Positions 35,439 to 46,399 of a stretch of DNA of 64,000 nucleotides are shown piece by piece (positions within the stretch are counted from its first letter, which is position 1; each line of letters starts with the position of its first letter). Under the pieces are notes generated by a model. That model had not been told where the DNA came from, ran no database searches, and saw only the letters and a list, made by a program, of their open reading frames with translations. The position numbers and the translations under genes are program-made. Source of the DNA: Dactylorhiza incarnata (Eukaryota; Streptophyta; Magnoliopsida; Asparagales; Orchidaceae); NCBI GenBank assembly GCA_033032865.1, contig JAWHQI010000165.1:3049001-3113000 (forward strand). Direction: 5' to 3'.

Positions 35439-36650
35439 AAATTCATCATAAAGTTCTTCGAAGGTGGGAGGAGTTACCTCAGTGTCACTAAGAACACTGG
35501 TGTCGTCATCGTTGTCTTTTGCCATCAAGCATAAGTTTGCTTCCTCCTCGCTTCTTTACTTAGATTCGTTTGATTCTTCAGAGGAAGAATCATCCCATGT
35601 TGCAGCTTTCAGCACCTTCTTTTTCTCCTTCCCTTCGTATCGTTTTTCATTTTTTCTCCTTTAGATACTTTTGGCATTGGCTCCGAATGTGCCTGGTCTT
35701 CTTGTAGTGATAGCACTCTGGTGGTGGTCTTTCTTCTTCGTCTTCACTTTCCTTTTCTTTCTTTGATGAAGAGGAAGACCCTTTTCGTCGAGCATCCTTC
35801 TGGAAGTATTTCCGGAAGGTGTTCCTTCTTCACGGATTTCTAATAAATTTTTTGAAGTTCTTGACCAGGAGACCTTCTTCATCTTTATCATCATCTTCGC
35901 TGCTCTCCTTCTTTGATTTTAGTGTTAGCGCCTTTTTCTTTGGCTCCTTATTGTATTCATCGTGTTGAATCTGGAGTTCTACCTCATGGGTTTTGAGATT
36001 CCCAATGAGGTTCTCAATCTGGAGCGTTCTCAGGTTGTGTGACTCCGAGATGGCTGTCACCTTTGGATTGAACCTCGGAGGTAGAGTGCGAAGAATCTTT
36101 CTGACCAAGTCGCCATCGGAGTAGATCTTTCCAAAGGCCTTTGAAGCATTGACGATCTTGGTGAAGCGTGTGTATATCGAGTTGATGTCTACTTCAGCAT
36201 CCATCCTACACTTTTCATATTCTGACTCAAGTTAGAATAGCTTTGCATCCTTCACCTGCGATGTACCTTCATGAGTAACTTCCAATTGGTTCCAAATATC
36301 ATAAGCAGTTACACATGCAGAAATTCTATTAAATCCAGTTCTATTTAAAGCACGATACAAAGCATTCATTGCCTTAGCATTATTTTTGCATTTGAGGTCA
36401 TCGTTATCATCTTATTTATCCTTAGGTTCTTCTACCGTAACCTCTCCTACTACCACTGTAGGAGGAGAGTACCAAACTTCTACCATGTTCTATACTTCTA
36501 TATCCATGGTCATAAGAAAACACATCATCCTAGATTTCTAGTAGTTGAAATCTGACCCAGTAAAAAGAGGTGGTCTACTAACACCCTGACCCTCGGGAAA
36601 AGAGAGATCATAAGAACCCATTTATTCCTTGTTGTTAGACCGTTTGGAAT
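35439..36650 (-). pseudogene. Element B: gag N-terminal and middle part, broken
   Basis: Read right to left from about 36620, just after the primer-binding site. It carries the copia gag opening (SRPPLFTGSDF-like), AKAMNALYRALN and the IWNQLEVTHEGTSQVK segment, with stops. The open piece 36204-35830 has YTRFTKIVNASKAFGK, LVRKILRTLPPRF and AISESHNLRTLQIENLIGNL, the standard UBN2-type gag core. 35894-35661 is basic and contains a degraded zinc knuckle (CYHYKKTRHIRSQC, second Cys lost). An acidic EEL stretch follows to 35439, where element D interrupts it; the coiled-coil tail continues at 14778. Confidence 0.85.
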
Positions 36651-36655
36651 AAACT

Positions 36656-36670
36656 GGCTATGATACCACT
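36656..36670 (-). other. Element B primer-binding site
   Basis: The minus strand reads AGTGGTATCATAGCC beside the 5' LTR, an initiator tRNA-Met site with one change. Confidence 0.85.
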
Positions 36671-39343
36671 TGTTGGATCTGTAGGTGCCCTTAGAATCGG
36701 GGTGAATAAGAGTTTTTATAAACTTATGCTATATTTTGAAATACTTGAAATAATAAGAGATCGAAATAGTGCAAAACCAAAAGCAATCAAGTGAAATAAA
36801 ATAGAGACATGATTTTATTAATATTAAATATAAGATTACAAAACTTGACTTCTTATAACGCTAGAAATCGAAGGCGAATAGTAAAAAGACTTTTTCATTT
36901 TCTATCCCGACTCGTATCCCCACGAACCGGTGGCTTTAGCCCATCCTTCCCTGAATACGTCCCCAAGCCTCTCTAGCCAATCCTTCCACGGATATGGCCT
37001 CGATCACCCCATAGACCAAACCTAGATCTAGTCGCCAACACTAGACGAATTCATCCCTAAGTCCTACCCAGACCTAGTTGTCAACACGAGGCAAATTTAC
37101 TACACGATTACAATAAAAAGAGATGAAAATAACAACAATAATAAAACTCCCTCTTGAAGAACTTCTGAAGTTGGAGATGAAAGACCGTGAAAGTGCACAG
37201 GGTGGTGAATAGGGATTTAAATATTTTACCCCAACTGTGCATACAATAAAAAATACTAAGGTGTTATGCACACAGCAAAACTAAAGGCAGAATAAATGAA
37301 ATAAAGTTTGTTGAAAATGAACACAGGAAAAGTAAATGGGACAGCACAGAAAATCACAGCAAATACACAAGGATTTTTATAGAGGTTCCCCAAAATGTGG
37401 GTAGTCCTCTCTTCTACCTCCCTGGTAGGAGTGCACAACCTGTGCCTAAGTATTTTGACAAGGAGACTCTTAGAACCACAGATCTTTTGATAAGGAGGTC
37501 TTGAACCACTGAGTCTTTTGGTAAGGAGACTCTTAGAACCAAAGATCTTTTGATAAGAAAATCTTGAACCACTGAATCCTTTGGAAGAGGGATTCTTAAA
37601 ACACTTTTACAGTTAATGGAAATAGTAAGAAGAAAGTAAGAGGGAGAAGGTAAGAATTCTGTTCTCAGAATTCTTCATAAGCTCTGATGTTGCTTCTGTC
37701 TTTCTTTCACTGGATCTGAAATGATGAACCCTTGTTTATTATAGTGATGATTTGCAAGGATTGTTTTGCTTGATCCTTTTCTCTCAGCACTTGTTGTAGT
37801 TCTGCTGCTGTGTAATGATGAAGAAGAAGAAGCAGTATATATTCATGTGCTGAGAGAGTACTTCTGTATATCTGTCTTTTAGGGTTTGAGAGAGAAGAAG
37901 ATGAAAGCCCTATTCGACATGCAGAATAATGTGATAATTGTATTGTTTTTTTCTCCTCTTTTTGCATACTTATTGTGTATGATTGAGTTTTCAAAAACCT
38001 ATCTTCTTTTGGCTTGTCCTGAAAAGGAATTCCTCTTACCCACCTAATTTCCTTTCTCCTTTTGTTCTCGACCCGTCCATTCATTTTGAATACCTTCCAA
38101 AAGTGATTTAATGTGTCCTGGAAAGCTTCATTCTATTCTTAGCAACAAACGAGCCATTGGAGAACTGTCTCTAGCCTGGTGGTCCTTCTGAAAAGGTCCG
38201 GAAAGGAGAGCTGAAAAAGCTTCTTTTTCTGACTATATTCGACATTGCGTCGACTTCATCAATCTTCATGTTGACGCACCTCTGAGTTCTTATCGACGTA
38301 GCTTTGAATTTCATCTAAGCTTTGGCTGAACTCAGATGTCGACGTTGCGTCGATTTCTCATCGACGTGTTCATCGAGTTGAAGCCTTGGACTTGAGCTTG
38401 TATTTTCTGCATCGAATTGTAGTTGAAGTTGCGTCGACTCCTGAGATGGCTTCAACAAGCTCTTCCTTCTGCGTCGAGTCCCTTTCGATGTTGTGTCAAC
38501 TTGACTTTATACTTCGACAGACTGAATAAGTTGCTCCGACTTCTAGTCAGAGTTATACATAGATATCCAGTCAAAGTTGCGTCGACTTTTATTCGACGCA
38601 AGTCTTATCTTAACTTGTTTTGTGATTGCTTTGACTTGTCCCTGACACTCTAAGTTGAGTGTGACATCCTAAGACATCAAATGACCAATTTACCATTTCC
38701 ATACAATGTGGGTAACATAACCCTAAGATGTAAAATCATTATAGTTAATTTGTTAAGTTAAATCAAAAGGAATTTTTCCCAACAGACCGCTGTAGAATAA
38801 GCGTGGTTGAAATGATCGTCGGTCGGATGCGGCGTGAAGAAATCCTCCTTCAGAAACGCACGGAACTTTGGGTGGGAGATCAATTTTTGGCAAAATAGGG
38901 CTCTGGAATTTTGGCACTAGAACTCTCTCAAGGATGTGTGTTTATAACGAGAGAAGAGGGCTCCTTTTATAAGAGAGCAAGCTAGCGCATGCGCTAGCGC
39001 TACCGTCGGCGCTATCCTGAATTAGGAAATATTCTCCGCGTGCGCATCTTTCATTCCAAGGAAACCCTGCCGACATTCCTCATGTGCGTCGAGATAGCGC
39101 CTGTGCTAGCACCTTCTATACTTGCCTCCCAAAATTTCTATAATCAGAGATAGCGCATGCGCTAGTTGCTAGCGCCGACGCTAGTGGGCAAGCTGGAATT
39201 TTGGATTTAAACTTGGGGCAACCTTCTTATGTTATCCTTGAGTCATATGGCATTGTTTCCTGCACACTTAAACATACAAGATCAAATACACATAGGATTT
39301 GTTATTCTCAAACCTAGGAGATGCGGAAGACCATGTTCCAACA
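36671..39343 (-). repeat. Element B 5' LTR, split by a solo LTR
   Basis: 36671-37187 plus 38790-39343 equal one B LTR. The GCGCTAGC array is at 38985-39190. A minus-strand TATAAAA box lies at 38965-38971, directly downstream of the array in transcription direction. The segment 37188-38784 is a later insertion. Confidence 0.93.
37188..38784 (-). mobile_element. Solo LTR of another copia-like family
   Basis: 1597 bp inserted into B's 5' LTR with a perfect 5-bp duplication GACCG (37183-37187, 38785-38789). Read on the minus strand it starts TGTTGGGAAAAATTCC and ends CACCACCCTGTGCACTTTCA, both usual LTR ends. No internal sequence or second LTR is present, so it is a product of LTR-LTR recombination. 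About 38220-38600 has many GTCGACG/CGTCGAC motifs. The same family occurs at 62930-63488 in the opposite orientation. Minus-strand frame 37707-38084 is not conserved coding. Confidence 0.92.
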
Positions 39344-39710
39344 CACCACCACAGCAATAAGAATGATCCGAGATCGGACGCTGGAGGAACAGAGAAGACA
39401 TACCAAGTATCACGACGCTCATCATCATCCAGTAGAGCTTAGAATAAGAGATATGGTATTCTTGAAGATCAAATGTAAGCATGGTATCTCCCGGATAAAG
39501 AAGCAAAAGAAGCTGGACCCATGCCATTTGCGCCCTTATTCAATCATAAAACAAGATGGGTCCATTGCATATCGATTACCACTACCATCAGAATTGGGAA
39601 ATCTGCATGATGTCCTCCACGTCTCTTCAATGCGACGTGTCCTTCAACAACCTGATCAACATCTTCCTATACACCAGTACTCGTGCAGTTTGACATATCT
39701 CTACATTTAG
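39344..39710 (+). pseudogene. Element A: integrase C-terminal domain
   Basis: Open frame 39321-39710 begins inside the B LTR, but the A part starts at 39344. It has RTLEEQRRHTKYHDAHHHPVE, GDMVFLKI-type strand (RDMVFLKIKCKHG), KKLDPCHLRPYSIIKQDGSIAYRLPLPSE and HDVLHVSSMRRVLQ, the gypsy integrase C-terminal GPY/F-like region. It ends in a TAG with no chromodomain. It continues the integrase cut at 1502. Confidence 0.88.
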
Positions 39711-40762
39711 AGCCCATATGAATGAGTAACTCAAAAATCAAGAATCTGGGGAATATATTCATAACCATTGTTAAGATATTATGGTCAAATTACGGTTGTG
39801 ATGAATACACTTGTGAAGTAGAGAGCCTCGTCATAGAAAAGTACCCATAACTTTTCCCCAGGTATGCTACGTTTTCAAGCTCCCCCTACTTTAAGAAATT
39901 TTTGGGGATGAAAATCCTCTTATTTTTATTGGATTCTAATATCCCGACTTTTATTGGGACACTAGGACCCAAGATGACCCAATAAAAGTGACTCGATCAC
40001 AGGTACAGTACCATAAAGCTAGAATGTGATCCATGTTCTATTTTGAGCATACGTACTGTGAATTGAGTTCTGTCAGTTGCGTTAGATTTGTATACTCAAT
40101 ACAAGTGCAACGGAACTCATTTCATTCTGATCCGAGGTCATATGAAGAATGTGATCGTTTTGAGCATTATAGTGTGTCACGAGGACGCAAATTTTGGATA
40201 TTAAGCGTACGAACTCCGATTTGAATTCTGTCAGTTCCTATAGACTCATAAAATCAATACGAGTGCGATTGAACTCGTTTCGTTTGAATCCAAAATCATC
40301 TGGTGAATATAACCATCTTGAGTATTATTGCGCGTCACGACAATGTTGTTTTAGTAAATTGAGCATATGAACTCGAAATTGACCCCAGTTAATTTCGTTA
40401 GACTCGTATAGTCTATACAAGTGCAACGGAACTCATTTCGTTCTGATCCAAGGTAATACGGAGAATATGACTGTTTTGAGTATCGTAGCGTGTCACGACG
40501 ACGCAGTTTTGTATTTTGAGCATACGTACTCTGAATTAAGTTTTGTCAATTATGCTAGACTCTTATAGTCGATGCAAGTGCGTTCATGCCTCTAGTTCTT
40601 TCCGGATGTAAGGGACAAAGGGACAAAAACAACACTGGAACATTGGTCATAAAGGCTTATGAGTTATGAACTCTTATTGCTTGGGGAGCAATGATGCATT
40701 GCTAGATGCCGCTCATTGTTTGTGAGGTTTTTGTTTGATACTTTCAAGATCAAGTGGGAGAC
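39711..40762 (+). other. Element A 3' noncoding tract
   Basis: About 1 kb without coding features. The middle part is a tandem repeat (40048-40590). It ends with AAGATCAAGTGGGAGAC, a purine-rich tract just before the LTR. Confidence 0.75.
40048..40590. repeat. 158-bp tandem repeat, about 3.4 copies
   Basis: Units begin CATACGTACT..., at 40048, 40206, 40364 and 40521, giving periods 158, 158 and 157. Each unit contains TTGAGTAT(T/C), CGTGTCACGACGAC and ACTCATTTCGTT blocks. Copies are diverged, so the array is old. It sits in the 3' untranslated tract of A. Confidence 0.85.
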
Positions 40763-40932
40763 TGTTGGAGTTACCATTGTGATCTAGAAGTGGTCAAACA
40801 TGTAATGTCACTGCCAACGCTATATGATCCTACAGGGTCGCACATAAGAGCGTGTGGAGAAGTTGGAAGATTGACTGTGTTGGTAAAGGTTACCAATCAC
40901 CAAATAGAATGGGGGAAGTCCAGCAAATGTTG

Positions 40933-41240
40933 CTGTCGGAATTCGTCGGATATGATTCGTCGGATTCGTCGTAATTCGTCGGATATGATTCGTCGGATTC
41001 GTCGGAAGTCGTCGGATGGTTCCGTGGAAACTCGACGAATTATTACAGAGTCCCTTAACTCGGCAAATGTTGCCGTCTGATCGGATTCGTCGAAATTCGT
41101 CGGATCGTTCCGTGGAAACTCGACGAATTATTACAGAGATCCTTAACTCGGCAAACGTTGCCGTCTGATCTGATTCGTCGGATTCGTCGGATTGTCCCGT
41201 GAAAACTCGACGAATGCTGTTCCGTGGAATCCCGACGAAT
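40933..41240. promoter_or_regulatory. TTCGTCGG/CGACGAAT array in LTR A
   Basis: GATTCGTCGGA recurs, and opposite-strand CTCGACGAAT copies follow within ~88-bp repeats (start points 41011 and 41099) that also share TTCCGTGGAAAC and CTCGGCAAATGTTGCCG, itself a dyad. The array ends about 70 bp before the TATA box, an enhancer-like position. Confidence 0.65.
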
Positions 41241-41313
41241 CGTAACAGAAACCCCAATTCTGCTATGTGGTCTGCGGATAGCGATTCTTCTAGAAGCCCG
41301 TTTATGCTTTGGG

Positions 41314-41320
41314 TATAAAT
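41314..41320 (+). promoter_or_regulatory. TATA box, LTR A
   Basis: TATAAAT, 70 bp downstream of the motif array and 450 bp before the LTR end. Confidence 0.6.
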
Positions 41321-41765
41321 AGATCTTCTTTTAGGGTTCTATATATATGAAGGAATCGAGCCGACGGAAGGAGTTCCGCCTCTCGCCTTAGCCGACGGAA
41401 AGAGTTCCGCCGCCCTGTTCGCCTCCGCCGACCCCGCTTCCGGCGATCGTCGCCGTGGATGTTCTTCCTGGAGCGAACCTAGCAGTTCGTGGAAGTGCAA
41501 GGTGCAGTCTTCTTCTCCCGGCTCGTGTGGACTGCTGTAGAGACGTAGACATAATTCTACGTGAGAACTCTCTTTGCCGCCAACAGGAATCTTCTTCGCG
41601 GAGCATCTAGGTTGGATTTGATCCAATCCCGCAAAGGTAATTTCATACCTAGCATTTTGTTAACTTCTTGATTCAATATTCATGGCCCGATCAAAGTCTT
41701 TTGGGTTGTTTCTCTTTATTTCCGCTGCACCTACATGTGATGTATGGTTTTAGAAAAACCCAACA

Positions 41766-43284
41766 AATCCTCCCAAGTTAGCCCCAAATAATATACTCAC
41801 ACTCTCGTCGTGCTCCTTGCCTAAAGTTGAGCTGCATGCTGATATTGTGTGGTCGTCTGCCCGAATAGTTTCATGTCGAGTAAGGCAAGCCACCGCGGAC
41901 CTGAGATCGCATATTATCTGATTTAAAAATGCTTGTATTGTAAATTGCATGCGAAAAAAAGTGGTGGGTCAGTCATGCCCGTAGACCGTACGTACAGGTG
42001 CGGGAAGGTTGACGACTCTAGGCGACAGGGAGACGTGCACCCCGGGAGCTCGGCTGTGTCTTCTATGCCCCACTGGGTCCCTCCGCTGGTTGGCCAAATT
42101 CAATTATTACCGAACATCTCATATGTCCAAGAGTACACGGAGTTGTACGTTGGGGCCTGGGTAGTGCATTACGTCCACCCCCAGAAGTGGCTGGACTGGC
42201 CACTGTCACCGATGGCCACATCGGTGAGGCCGGCAGGGCTCGCTACCCTGCTGGAAGAGAAGCGGTCCAAACAGTGTCGACATGGGGGATTGTAGCAGGT
42301 TTTAAACACCAGCGGTGTGGTTGTAGGTTATGAACACCTGCGTGATTGTGTAATTGCTAGTTGAGTTCTTTGTGGAATAACTAATTTTTTATACTACAGC
42401 TTTCAAGTTATATGTTGCTGCATTTGTTCAGCCTAATGCTTATAGCTTTATTTCTAGAAAATGCAAACATATAAATATGACGCTAACTCTCTTTTGCTTC
42501 GGCTATTGTTGATAGTATTGAGACTCGCTCTCGTCCCCAAGTTTAGGGATCTTGGGGAGGAGGTGTGAATCTGCTTAGTCTGTGACTAACGGTTATTTAA
42601 ATAACCATTCACAGGAGATGAAGCAGCGCGAGGCCCAGTTACCGAGTGAGAGTGTACCTGCCTTAGAGCCCACACGAGAAGCCGCACCGGGCTTATCTCT
42701 GGTCCTTAGAGATGTGAGCCCTTAGCTTGGTAAAAGTAGAGAGAAGGTTTTGTAGCTTTCTTTATCCCAATGGACCGCATGAATAAACTTATGGCTACGA
42801 CCTTTGTTATATATGTTTTGATTTATGAATCACTTTCGATGCGATTTGATGTGATGTGATGAGTTTCCATAGCCTGACAAGGTGATCATTCTATGCTTGG
42901 AGAGTGGGTTGTTGTCACTCAGAAGGCATAGAGTGGCCGTCTTGGGCGGTAAGGCCCGTCTCCGACCCGACTCGATTGTGGTTAGGGGAGGGGGTCTTAC
43001 TGCCACTATGTAGAAGCTGAGCACAATGTGCAGGGGTAAGTAGAACTCTCCTCTCCCATATGTTTGATGACTCAATGCAGCTGAAACCAAAAAGAAAACA
43101 TTTTAGCCTTTTTAGTTCATTCTACATATGAAGTAAAAACTCCTCAATAAGTATATAGAACATAATATAATGATAAAACGAACATATATGGACTCCTAAA
43201 ACACAATGAAAAGACATGATGCATTAATTTCTTATAAAAAGTGAATCAAGTTTACTGTTTATCGAAACCGCCACCTTGCAGGCT
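41766..43284. other. Unassigned GC-richer intergenic sequence
   Basis: No protein family is recognised. A 120-codon frame (41933-42295, +) and an 86-codon frame (43090-42830, -) lack known motifs. 42590-42605 is a perfect 16-bp palindrome GGTTATTTAAATAACC. Composition and the long C/G-rich stretches differ from the AT-rich DNA to the right, so it may be a remnant of a further retroelement. Confidence 0.4.
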
Positions 43285-43350
43285 GCAATTTTGATAAACT
43301 GCAAGGCTGCAGTTTTGATAAACTGCCACCTTGCAGTTTTGAGAAACTGC
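43285..43350. repeat. Three short hairpins, 24-bp period
   Basis: Three copies of GCAGTTTTGATAAACTGC-like sequence (43285-43302, 43309-43326, 43333-43350), each a 7-bp stem with a 4-nt loop; the first and third have one change. Confidence 0.8.
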
Positions 43351-45960
43351 AGCCTAGGTGAATTATAATTATCCATACACTTGCACAACTAAAGTGAATT
43401 ACAATTGAGTTGGTATAATTCACTTGTTGTTTTATAAACTCTCCTTTGACATGAAGCTTTATTGCGTTGACACAATAAAAGTCATTGATTATTATGAAAA
43501 CATGTAGAGAAAAAAATACATGGTTATCCTATGAAGATGCATTTTATAACACTGAGATTCAATTTTGCATTTATGTTGTAGGCGAATGTGGACACATGAG
43601 ACATACAAAAACATGATGAGGTTATTCTAAATGTGAATGTGTTGAAGCTCAGACACAAGTTACATAGGTCGTTTTGTTTTCAAGGATTTTGAAAGAAAAT
43701 TGGTTCATCAAATAGGCGGTTATAAGAACTACCTTCCCCTATACATGTTAGAAACAACAATGTGTCCAAACATATTAGAAACAATGGATGGCACCAAATT
43801 CATGACATAAAAAATTAAGATGTACTAAGACATCAACCTCCCCATTAATCATTATCCAGTAGGTTTATATTTATTAAATTTCCTAAAATCATTCCAAAGT
43901 ATTAAATCTAATTTAAACACTTGATTTTTTTCACACAAGGATTGTTATTTTTGATCTAACACTATGCATCATTTTCTAATTACGACTTTCACATTAATTA
44001 TATCTCTGCGTATCATTATGATCTCTATTCTACATGCACAGACCACCAACTATATAATCCATACATCATATGCCTCGTCTGATACAATAATTTGCCACAT
44101 CTAGAAGGATTCATTCTACATGGATAATCTAAGTGATCATTTTTTCTTTATAAACATTTCAGTAGAAAACAGTTTTTTACAATACAAAAAAGAAAAACGT
44201 AAATTAATCAATATTAGTGAAGCACAGGAAGGGGTGATGAAACGTATTATACGATTGCTCTAAAATATGCGGAGAATCATAAGTAACTCCAAATCACTAT
44301 GATTGCGATGTAAATTACATGTTCCGCATGGAACCATCTTCCTATACCTGCTACCATGTGTTCTTTTTCCTCCAGCTGTATAAGTTTTTTTTGCTGGAGA
44401 GACAGAGGTTTTTCTGGAGCATTAACAGAGCTTGAGTGGTGCAAGGAGGGAGAGCATTCAAGTTCTCGTGCAAATAGTGTGACTTCAATTTTCGTTGTCA
44501 TCATCGCAACCCAGGGTATGTTTTGTTTGGGCAGGGAGAGTGGGATATGTGAAAATGAGAGCGGCGGGAATGGAGGGAAGTGTTTGCGATCTCAAATTAG
44601 GTCAAAAACAATGTTTTTGAGCCGTGGCGGAGGGAATGAGAGATTTACCAAATAGATTTTTCTAGCAAATGATCTTCCATTAATGGTGAGCAAAACATGC
44701 ATGAAAATAAATAAAGTAAATCAAAACTTGAAAATAAAAACATCAAAAGAAAGATTAAGAGGGGGAGGAGAATACATACTACAGATGCAAGCACAACGGA
44801 GGAGACTTGAGCCTGTGGAGACGCAATAGCGTGAGTGACGGGAAGTCAACATCAAAATCCCATTTAATATAGCATAGAAAAAGGTAGAAAAAAAATATAA
44901 AGACATTGATGCATAGCATGCCTACAATGGAAACTAAATCTCATTGTGTCACTGTTCTCTATTGTATTTGGAACAATTGCCCGAGTTCTTCAACACCATA
45001 TAAATAAACCTGCATAAAATTTATTGATATTACAGTTTTTCTAAGCGTCCATTTTGGAGCTTTATTATAACCTAAATGAAATAATAATTGACCTTTGTAG
45101 TTCCTAAATAAACCTCCTTCCAAACAGTTTGAAAACATTATTCTATCTAATAAGACCATAGGACATTACACATACATACATGAATAAATCAGTTTAGGGA
45201 AAACAACGATAAACAGTCTTGAATTATTATTGAATAGAGAAATCATCTCTAAAAAGATGCATAGCGGATTATTTTACCAATCCTTTCGGTGCAGAAATAT
45301 CAATTTGTTAGTTTGATGGGGAGGCAGTCTCACTCGGACAATTCATCAAACACATGAGGAGCAATTAATTCAAACAATGGAGGAGGATAGTGGACAATAG
45401 TTGCACTCAACAGGACATTGGTGGAGAAGCCCAAACTAATAAATAGAGAGCGATGTGGGAAACGAGAGAAAGAAAGAGGTTGTAATGTGATGTCTGAATG
45501 CGCTTGAAATCATTGTGATGTCTGAATGTGCTTGAAATCTTCCTGGTGAGCCTTTCCATTTCTGCGTTTAGATAGCTCACCAAGATTTGTACCTTGGAGG
45601 CTCACCTGGAAGATGTTCTAGCCACCTGTTATGACTCTCTAGACTCCGACGGATTAGCAGATGTGAGGAAGACTATGCCGGGGAGGAAGAAGACAGGGGA
45701 GGACGAAGATGCGCGTATGCGGAGACGTGGGTTACAAGTAGAAGCGGGGACGAAGATGTCGTGAGAATCGACGACCGAGGGTACTTCTGTGGGTAGCGAC
45801 GCGTGCGGAGGTCGCGAGGTGCAGGAGAGCACATGGGGGGAGGGGGGATTGGAAATGAAGAGAGGCTGAATATATTCAGCCTGATTCAGTCGGACTGAAG
45901 TGAGGCCCGGCCAAGGAAAAAAAGTTCCCTCCTCACTTTGATTTATGAATATAAATAAAA
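43351..45960. other. AT-rich intergenic sequence, nothing recognised
   Basis: Short frames only (75, 99, 61 and 67 codons), none with a known domain or supporting partner exon. A weak inverted repeat GTGAATTATA/TATAATTCAC lies near 43353-43428. I see no RNA gene or transposon end that I can support. Confidence 0.4.
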
Positions 45961-46399
45961 TTAGGCATTAGTTAACCGCACCCCAGTTTTGGCTATCCGC
46001 AATCCTTTTATATGAAGTATTACACGTTTTTTTTTTGGAAATACGCCTTGTACAAACATTTTTAGGAAAAGTGTTCAACACAAAAGTTGTAGATATCGTC
46101 GAGATCTACAACTTTCGTGTTGAACACTTTCGCTAAAAATGCACGCACAAGACATATTGCCGCTCGAATTGAAACATGGGCGCAACTATAACGAAATTTT
46201 GGAAATACGCATTGTGCATGCATTTTTAGGAAAAATGTTCAACACAAAAGTTGTATATCTCGACGATATTTACAACTTTCGTGTTGAACACTTTTCCTAA
46301 AAATGCTTGTACAAGGCGTATTTCCAAAAAAAACACGTAATACTTCATATAAAAGGGTTGCGGATAGCCAAAACTAGGGTGCGGTTAACAATTGCCTAA
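45961..46399. mobile_element. Double-hairpin foldback element (MITE)
   Basis: The first ~195 bp (TTAGGCATTAGTTAACCGCACCCC...) return as the inverted complement in the last ~205 bp (...GGGTGCGGTTAACAATTGCCTAA) with few mismatches. In addition, each arm is itself a hairpin: TTAGGAAAAGTGTTCAACAC...GTGTTGAACACTTT around a TCGTCGA-like loop. So one 45-bp motif occurs four times in alternating orientation. There is no coding. Long terminal inverted repeats fit a Mutator-like MITE or foldback element; the class is inferred. Confidence 0.85.

Larger units (their letters stand above)
1503..39343 (-). mobile_element. Element B: SIRE-like Ty1/copia retrotransposon containing three later insertions
   Basis: Two LTRs start TGTTGGATCTGTAGG and end CATGTTCCAACA (1503-2590 and 36671-39343). 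The element is flanked by a perfect 5-bp duplication CACCA (1498-1502, 39344-39348). Orientation is minus: the initiator-Met binding site borders the right LTR and the purine tract borders the left LTR. With C, D and the solo LTR removed it is about 8.6 kb, a usual size for a copia element. Gene order is gag, protease, RT and RNase H, with the integrase deleted. The coiled-coil gag tail and the WYLDSGCSKHMT protease match SIRE/Maximus-type copia from memory; lineage is inferred. Confidence 0.93.
1..41765 (+). mobile_element. Element A: old Ty3/gypsy retrotransposon, split by element B; 5' part outside window
   Basis: Ty3/gypsy order is seen on the + strand: end of RT, RNase H and integrase up to 1502, then the integrase C-terminus from 39344, a 1-kb 3' untranslated tract, a purine tract and one LTR (40763-41765). 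The two halves are parted by element B, whose 5-bp target duplication CACCA is present at 1498-1502 and 39344-39348, so they belong to one element. The 5' LTR, gag and most of RT lie left of the window. It is the oldest layer: every coding segment has stops or frameshifts. I do not assign a lineage. Confidence 0.88.
40763..41765 (+). repeat. Element A 3' LTR
   Basis: 1003 bp, starts TGTTGGAGTTACC, ends AAAACCCAACA. It is preceded by a purine tract. The first third (40933-41240) is an array of TTCGTCGGAT and CTCGACGAAT motifs with a longer ~88-bp period. A TATA box follows at 41314-41320. The partner LTR is outside the window; the duplication AATCC expected on the left cannot be checked. Confidence 0.85.

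Noticed and set aside
37707..38084. 125-codon minus-strand frame in the solo LTR
   Set aside because: Inside an LTR, not followed by the related fragment at the right edge, no domain.
41933..42295. 120-codon + strand frame as a host gene
   Set aside because: No recognisable family, no partner exons, no evident promoter or polyadenylation signal.
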